The notes under the pieces: model-generated
What the model was told of the DNA's origin: nothing
Database searches by the model: none
What the model saw: only the letters and a program-made list of their open reading frames with translations
Part shown: positions 36,625 to 41,514 of the stretch, piece by piece
Layout of the letters: each line of letters starts with the position of its first letter
Position numbering within the stretch: the first letter of the stretch is position 1
From: Bradyrhizobium sp. cir1
GTDB lineage: Bacteria; Pseudomonadota; Alphaproteobacteria; Rhizobiales; Xanthobacteraceae
DNA length: 41,514 bases
Assembly: GCF_014198245.1 (NCBI RefSeq)
Contig: NZ_JACIHE010000043.1
Coordinates: 1-41,514, forward strand
Direction: 5' to 3'
Program-made: the position numbers and the translations under genes

Positions 36625-36645
36625 TTTTGCAGATTTTCTGCAATC
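36625..36645. repeat. Short palindromic repeat, copy 2
   Basis: Matches 33442-33462 in 19 of 21 bases, with the TTGCAG/CTGCAA arms intact. It lies 112 bases before bioB. Confidence 0.4.
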
Positions 36646-36756
36646 CGGGCGGATTTCCGCTGACTTTAGCCAGTGGTGCGACCTTATGCTTTTGCCGGCA
36701 GTCAGCTAGCTCCCGCTGCCCACACATACAACACTGTTGTCACAGGAATAAGTGGA

Positions 36757-37752
36757 ATGATCCCTGCAGTGAAAGTTGAAAGGGACGGCAGCGGCAACGG
36801 GACGCCGGTCCGTAGTGACTGGGAGCGCGCCGAGGCCGAAGCGCTCTATGGCCTGCCATTTGCCGACTTGATGTTTCAGGCGCAGAGCGTTCATCGCGCG
36901 AACTTCGATCCAAACCACATCGAGACCGCAAGCCTGCTCAGCATCAAGACAGGCGGCTGTCCAGAGGACTGCGGCTACTGCTCGCAGAGCGCGCATCACG
37001 ACACCGGCTTGAAAGCCACTCGCCTGATGGATCGCGCCGATGTCATCGCCACTGCGCAGCGCGCCAAGGACGCTGGCGCGGGCCGTTTTTGCATGGCCGC
37101 GGCTTGGCGCAACCCAAAGGACCGCGACCTTGATCAGGTCTGCGACATGATCACAGCGGTAAAAGCTCTTGGCATGGAAACCTGTGCCACGCTCGGCATG
37201 CTGACACCTAAGCGGGCCACTCGACTCGCCGAGGCCGGGCTCGACTTCTACAATCATAACGTCGATACTTCGCCAGATTTCTACGGGAAAATCATCAGCA
37301 CGCGTACTCTTCAGGATCGCATCGACACTCTTGAATGTGTTCGGAGGGCTGGCATCAAGGTCTGTTGCGGCGGCATCCTCGGGATGGGCGAAGATGTCGA
37401 GGATCGCCTCGCCATGCTCGTGCTGCTGGCCAATCTCCCCAGCCATCCGGAAAGCGTTCCGATAAATCTGTGGAACGAGGTCAAAGGCGTCCCTGTCAAT
37501 GAGACGGCGGAGCGTCCGGATCCGATCGCGCTGGTGCGCCTGCTCGCGACGGCTCGGATCATGTTGCCGAAGAGCGTGGTGCGGTTGTCCGCCGGGCGGC
37601 AATATATGAGCGATGAACTTCAGGCGATGTGCTTCTTGGCCGGCGCGAATTCGATCTTCATTGGCGATGTGCTGTTGACGACCGAGAATCCACAGTGTGC
37701 GCGCGACGCGAGTTTGCTGAACCGGCTCGGCATCACCTCTGGGCTCGCCTGA
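36757..37752 (+). CDS. bioB: Biotin synthase
   Basis: 331 residues. This radical-SAM enzyme inserts sulfur into dethiobiotin, the last step of biotin synthesis. The Fe-S cysteines C68, C72 and C75 form CxxxCxxC in 'GGCPEDCGYCSQS'. The downstream motifs 'NHNVDTSPDFYG' and 'RLSAGR' with its [2Fe-2S] arginine are present, as are the cysteines in 'CATLGML' and 'IKVCCGG'. The length suits the family (E. coli BioB 346). The ATG at 36757 follows AGGA at about 9 bases. No bioF, bioD, bioA or bioC follows, so the gene stands alone. Dethiobiotin must come from elsewhere in the genome or from the environment. It may be a symbiosis-island second copy. Confidence 0.96.
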   Translation: MIPAVKVERDGSGNGTPVRSDWERAEAEALYGLPFADLMFQAQSVHRANFDPNHIETASLLSIKTGGCPEDCGYCSQSAHHDTGLKATRLMDRADVIATAQRAKDAGAGRFCMAAAWRNPKDRDLDQVCDMITAVKALGMETCATLGMLTPKRATRLAEAGLDFYNHNVDTSPDFYGKIISTRTLQDRIDTLECVRRAGIKVCCGGILGMGEDVEDRLAMLVLLANLPSHPESVPINLWNEVKGVPVNETAERPDPIALVRLLATARIMLPKSVVRLSAGRQYMSDELQAMCFLAGANSIFIGDVLLTTENPQCARDASLLNRLGITSGLA

Positions 37753-38407
37753 CGAAACGCATCAACAAGCACAGTGCCGACAACCCTCAGGTTGGCTGAA
37801 ACATGCAAGTCGGGATAGGTCTCGTGCTGGAGCACGAAGGCGTTCACCTGTTTGGCGGTGGACCGCGCGTCTCACCTTGGCCGCTCGGCGCAGAGGAAAA
37901 CTCGCATTGCTACTTGGCTTTCATGCGGTCCGTGGCACAAGAGCTTTGTGAAGTTTGATTTAATCGAATCGCTTGCGATGAAGACATAGCCCGCCGAAGC
38001 GACGTCGTATCCGAATGTTTCGGCTGAACTGGGTGGCGGTCCGTTAAATGGCCCCGGCGCATGTTTGTCGCTCACGCGTCGACCTCAACGGAATACGCGA
38101 AACCTCTCATTGCCTGCCTTTGTCCACAAGCCCAATGGCGTTTCTCAATTTCACGACATCAATTCTGCGTCTCATGGTTCGCCGATCTTGTGATGAGAAT
38201 AGGGGCAGACCGCCAGCAGAGCTCGGACGCGCAGTGTATGGCGAGCCACCTCATCGGCAGAGGCAGACATGCGGTTTCTCTCCAGGCTCAAGCCGCGATC
38301 TTTGCCCCCGTCAGGTCACACGAGAGCTCCATAGCGATGCTCACCGGACCATTCGCCCATCGGAGGGGCGGGAACGCGCGCAAGCGGTGGAAGCCGACAT
38401 CACATGT
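37753..38407. other. Gene-free stretch after bioB
   Basis: About 650 bases where other biotin genes would be expected. None is visible, and the short frames lack family features. Confidence 0.4.
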
Positions 38408-38518
38408 CGCAAACCGCTAGCGCATGATCCGGAAAAGTGTGCAGCGGTGTTCCGAAGAGATCACGCTTAAACAGAAAGCTAGAGCGCGATGATGATTCAA
38501 CCTGAAGTCATCGCGCTC
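38408..38518. repeat. Bradyrhizobiaceae-type intergenic repeat with a perfect 11-base-pair stem
   Basis: Contains 'GCGCATGATCCGGAAAAGTG' near 38420 and ends in GAGCGCGATGA (38482-38492) exactly complementary to TCATCGCGCTC (38508-38518). From memory this is a frequently repeated intergenic element of rhizobia and Bradyrhizobium. The copy here is slightly diverged. It sits just beyond the 3' end of the broken metallo-hydrolase. Confidence 0.65.
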
Positions 38519-38567
38519 AGGACCTCTGTGAACGTCGACCGCTTCCCGTTCCAATCGGTCTCTCAAG

Positions 38568-40412
38568 CTAACAAGTTGAGACTAGCGCTTCGCAGATCGG
38601 TCCCTGCGATACACCGTCGATCAGAATTTCGGCGGTCATCAGCCGTCGCCGGCGGTCAACTTCGGACGGCGCGAGCGCCTTTAGCGATATCTCGCCTTGC
38701 TGTCCCGGCTGAAGCGTGACTCCTTCGGCCTTTCCCTGCGAAGCCCAGCCAAACGATGGGAGCAGACGCGCGCTGTAGACGGCTGTGCGTTCCAAATTGT
38801 TGCGAACCTTCATCGTGAACGTCATTTCACTGTTCGGACGGCTTTCCGACAAATATGGCAGCATTCTAACCCAGAACAGATCAATGAAATGGTTCGCGGG
38901 TTCATCGACAACGGAAGGCCGCTTCCTTACGTTGGATGTAATCCGTATATTCGGCAATTCGCAACGCATCCATGGGGATCAGCTCGCCGTGTCCGGGGCA
39001 CACGAGATCGGGCTTGATCGCCTGCATCACCTTCGCGCGGCGGCGTGCATCTCCAAATGGAAGCTGTTGCGCATGACGGTCGAGTGGATCGCTATTACGC
39101 TGGCAATTCCCCCGGCCTGAGGATTGAGCAGATTGTCTCCCCCGAAAACGATCCGCTTGCCGTCGATTTTACCGAGTATGAACGCGTGGTATTCCGTCTG
39201 GCCCGGGGCGTAATAAATCTCGAAGTCGAACCCTCTGCACTGAAATGCCTCGCCATCGTACAGAATCCGGTGCACTTCGATCGGCTTGTGAAAGCAGCAC
39301 GGCGTGCTGGCCCATGCCGCAGGATCGAAAATCACTGGCGCAATGCAATCGAGAGCCCAGCACTGCGTACCGAAATGCTTTTGCAGGAACGGTATTCCGC
39401 AGACATGATCGTCATGAATGTGGGTGGGAACGGCGAGTTCGATATCCCGAACCCCGTAATCGTCGCGTAGTTGATCGATATGATGTTCGACGAAACGCAG
39501 CGCCCGCATGCCATCGTGATCGTTGCCGAAATGCAGATGACCGGGAGAAACCAACCCATAGTCGATCAGCATGGCGTGGCCGCTTCCGCTCAGAACAATA
39601 TAGAAATTGGAGCAGGTATACGGTCCTGCCCATAGCAGATGTTCGGTAATTCTCTGCAACTGCTCTCACGAAGGGTCTCCACCTCCGGGAAAGCGTTGCG
39701 GCCTGAAGTCGAGAGCCGTCCTATGCCGGCCAGTTTCTCGAGGCGCGATTCAAGTCTGCCAATATCGGCGTTGACCTCGTTGATGGGCTCGCCATGCGAG
39801 GGAAAGGCGGCTTCAATATTTTCCTTTTTGAGCGCCAGGATCGACTGCATTGTAAACTCGATACCCACCAGATCGCCGTAGCTGTATTCCATGGCATGCA
39901 GTTGATAGAGCTTCCCGCCGGTCGTCATCAAATCGCCGGTAAAGGCAACGTTTCTGCCGTCCACTTCCGCGATCAAACAGATCATGCCGTAAGTGTGCCC
40001 CTTGGCCGGCAGTACGCGGAACTTGTACTCCTTCCAGACGAAGGTGCCATAGTCTTCAAGTACAGCGTCTACCGGAAGATTTTCCCCTAGCGAGAAAAAG
40101 GTGTTGTTTAGTTGTCGTAGATGCCCCGAGCCTGCCAGCAAGCCTCGACGTTATCGAACAGGTGGCGTTCGTATTCCGGCACGGCAATCTTTGCGCCCGC
40201 ATTCTGAACAATAGGCGTACCCCAGCACTGATCCCTGTGGTGATGCGTATGCAGAACCCAGTCCACCCGCTCGATACCTAAAGCGGCAAGATGCTGCATG
40301 ACGCCGCCGGATCCGTATCGATCAGCAGGCACTCGGTGCCGCTTTTCAGAACGTAAACGTTACAAGTATCCCGAAAATACCAGAGGTGTTCGGAGCTCTG
40401 GATCAGAGCCAT
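38568..40412 (-). pseudogene. Tandem metallo-beta-lactamase-fold hydrolase, broken by about five frameshifts
   Basis: The minus strand encodes, in shifting frames, one protein of roughly 610 residues. It starts at 40412 (ATG with AAGGAA before it). The first MBL domain has the metal motif 'THHHRDQ', then 'GHTYGMICLIAEVDGRNVAFTGD' in blocks. A linker leads to a second MBL domain beginning 'ITEHLLWAGPYTCSNFYIV', with a complete 'HIHDDH' motif and 'IDGKRIVFGGDNLL'. The C-terminal domain (38969-38568) is a beta-rich part ending at 38568. Frame changes fall near 40320, 40115, 39665, 39040 and 38920. All the motifs are recognisable, so decay is recent. Sequencing error is possible, but the intact neighbours argue against it. 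The function of the original protein is unknown. Confidence 0.8.
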
Positions 40413-41380
40413 TTCATTTCCTTATCCTGACGTGTGCTCTACTTCCCAGCCTTGTCGCGCTTGCCCAGGCGGCGATTCGGGCCAATCCAAGTGAAGCCGT
40501 CGCGCGTCTCCACTCTGGTCACGAATGCTAAATTTTCTGGGCGACGCGGGCGGCGCTTTCGGACCGGGAAACTCTCGCGCAGCAGTATCCGTGCCCAAGC
40601 GGAGGAGCGGCGGAAATGGCTCTCCACGTTGATTTAAACGCGTCATCGCTTTTTGTTGGCCCAAAAGGTCGATAGCAAAAGGAGCTTAGTGCTCGATATT
40701 CGTATGCTGACCAGATGTCGATTTGGTGCAAAAAAATCCGGCGATGACGCCGGATTGCGGCTTCGGTGCACTCACGTCGCCTCGATGCGCAGATCACCAG
40801 CGAGAAGATGACCAAGCCACCCGTAGATCAGCTATGACGATGAGACCCCGCCGGCTCCAGATCTGCCGGCAGTCGGCGAGGACCAAGGCGCTCCACGTTC
40901 CGCCCGGCTGGATGCCGGCCCGCGGGAGAGAAATGCCATGGCAACTGATCTGTTCGGCTCGCGGTCGCCGCGGACACGGTACGCAAATGGCCGGCGATGT
41001 TGCCTAGGCTCGGTCTCCTTGCGGAGACAGAACCTTTATTTCAACTTGCCACAACTCGCGGCCTTGGATGGTGCCCATCCTGTTACCGACCGCCCGCTGG
41101 GGAGTCGAGCAGTCATTTGACTAGCTATGATGCGATTATCTCATCTGGCCCGCGCACGGCCATTGAGGTGATAGGACGGGAGCGGCGTCGGTGTCGCAGC
41201 ACCGACGCACCGTCTCGACTGCATGGCGCCAGCCCGCGACCGAGGTTCGCGACCTTCTGCTCCGCATTTAAGCTGCGGCGAATGTTGGTTCCTGCGCAAT
41301 TTATCTAATTGTCAGCGCGTTTTTAGCGGCTTTAGACTTGAGGAGCCCTTTACGGTTGTAAGACAATCAAGGAGGAAAGC
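40413..41380. other. Stretch without a clear gene, holds an orphan terminator
   Basis: A small minus-strand frame (40439-40627, 62 codons, rich in Arg and Lys) ends 27 bases before the MBL start, but has no known family. The remainder is featureless apart from the terminator at 40729-40756. The promoter of the binding protein at 41381 should be near its end. Confidence 0.35.
40729..40756 (-). terminator. Intrinsic terminator on the minus strand
   Basis: Reading the minus strand, AATCCGGCG pairs perfectly with CGCCGGATT around a 4-base loop (positions 40756-40735) and is followed by a run of T (the A-run at 40731-40736 on the plus strand). This is a textbook Rho-independent terminator. No minus-strand gene is visible upstream of it in the window, so the gene it served is lost or outside. 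Confidence 0.6.
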
Positions 41381-41514
41381 ATGGTCGTCCTGCGTGTTCT
41401 TGCGGCTGCATTTGGCCTGCTCGCGCTCAATGTAACGGTCTCGGCCCAAACCAAGGGCACGCTCGTTGCGGCGCTCGCTGCCGAGGCGACTGTCATCGAT
41501 CCGACACGGTCCGC
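41381..41514 (+). CDS. Peptide-type ABC substrate-binding protein (family 5), N-terminus only
   Basis: The window ends inside this gene, after 44 codons. The ATG at 41381 has an excellent AAGGAGG 6-8 bases upstream. The first 22 or so residues form a signal peptide (VLRVLAAAFGLLALNV, then 'SAQ' as the likely cleavage site). The mature start 'KGTLVAALAAEATVIDPTRS' resembles DppA/OppA-type binding proteins. It probably begins a peptide or nickel-type ABC importer operon that continues to the right. Confidence 0.7.
   Translation, partial: MVVLRVLAAAFGLLALNVTVSAQTKGTLVAALAAEATVIDPTRS

Larger units (their letters stand above)
36309..36756. other. Intergenic region upstream of bioB
   Basis: 448 bases holding the hairpin at 36416-36441 and a short palindrome at 36625-36645. 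No gene is supported. The bioB promoter should lie here. The bioB frame is open back to 36673, but the extra residues do not fit the family. Confidence 0.45.

Overview
The window looks like accessory DNA of a rhizobial alphaproteobacterium, most likely a Bradyrhizobium-type symbiosis island. This rests on the moderately high GC, the debris of at least four insertion-sequence families (IS256, IS91, IS630, IS3), the decayed genes lying between intact catabolic genes, and an intergenic repeat (38408-38518) that I recall from Bradyrhizobiaceae genomes. The organism is inferred, not proven. I saw no rRNA, tRNA, CRISPR, nod box or type III secretion (tts) box.

Left part (1-9.9 kb): an IS256 remnant; a minus-strand surface-sugar gene set (SDR epimerase, FAD amine-oxidase-like protein, GtrA-like flippase) with a gap where a partner gene may have been lost; a decayed polyamine-type ABC transporter (binding protein and permease) whose permease runs into an IS91 remnant; and a frameshifted IS630 transposase abutting a decayed IS3 element.

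Middle (9.9-25.7 kb): an intact catabolic locus. It has an acyl-CoA thioesterase (tesB), an Lrp/AsnC regulator, a DoeA/creatinase-like M24 hydrolase without canonical metal ligands, a complete PotABCD-type ABC importer, an AbgB-like M20 amidohydrolase, a two-cysteine Asp/Glu-racemase-family enzyme, a class III CoA-transferase and a thiolase. A second binding protein, the same length as the first and very similar, lies on the opposite strand after the thiolase. Together they suggest import of an amide- or N-acyl-type compound, hydrolysis, isomerisation, CoA activation and thiolysis. The substrate is unknown.

Right-centre (26.2-36.3 kb): a carnitine/betaine block. It has a BKACE (dehydrocarnitine-cleaving type), an L-carnitine dehydrogenase fused to a betainyl-CoA thioesterase, a CaiD-like enoyl-CoA hydratase, an MFS exporter and an ~800-residue tandem CaiB-type CoA-transferase whose first half lacks the catalytic Asp. 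They could channel crotonobetaine and carnitine to glycine betaine.

Right part (36.7-41.5 kb): a solitary biotin synthase (bioB), a repeat element, a tandem metallo-beta-lactamase-fold gene broken by about five frameshifts, an orphan intrinsic terminator, and the start of a family-5 peptide-type binding protein cut by the window edge.
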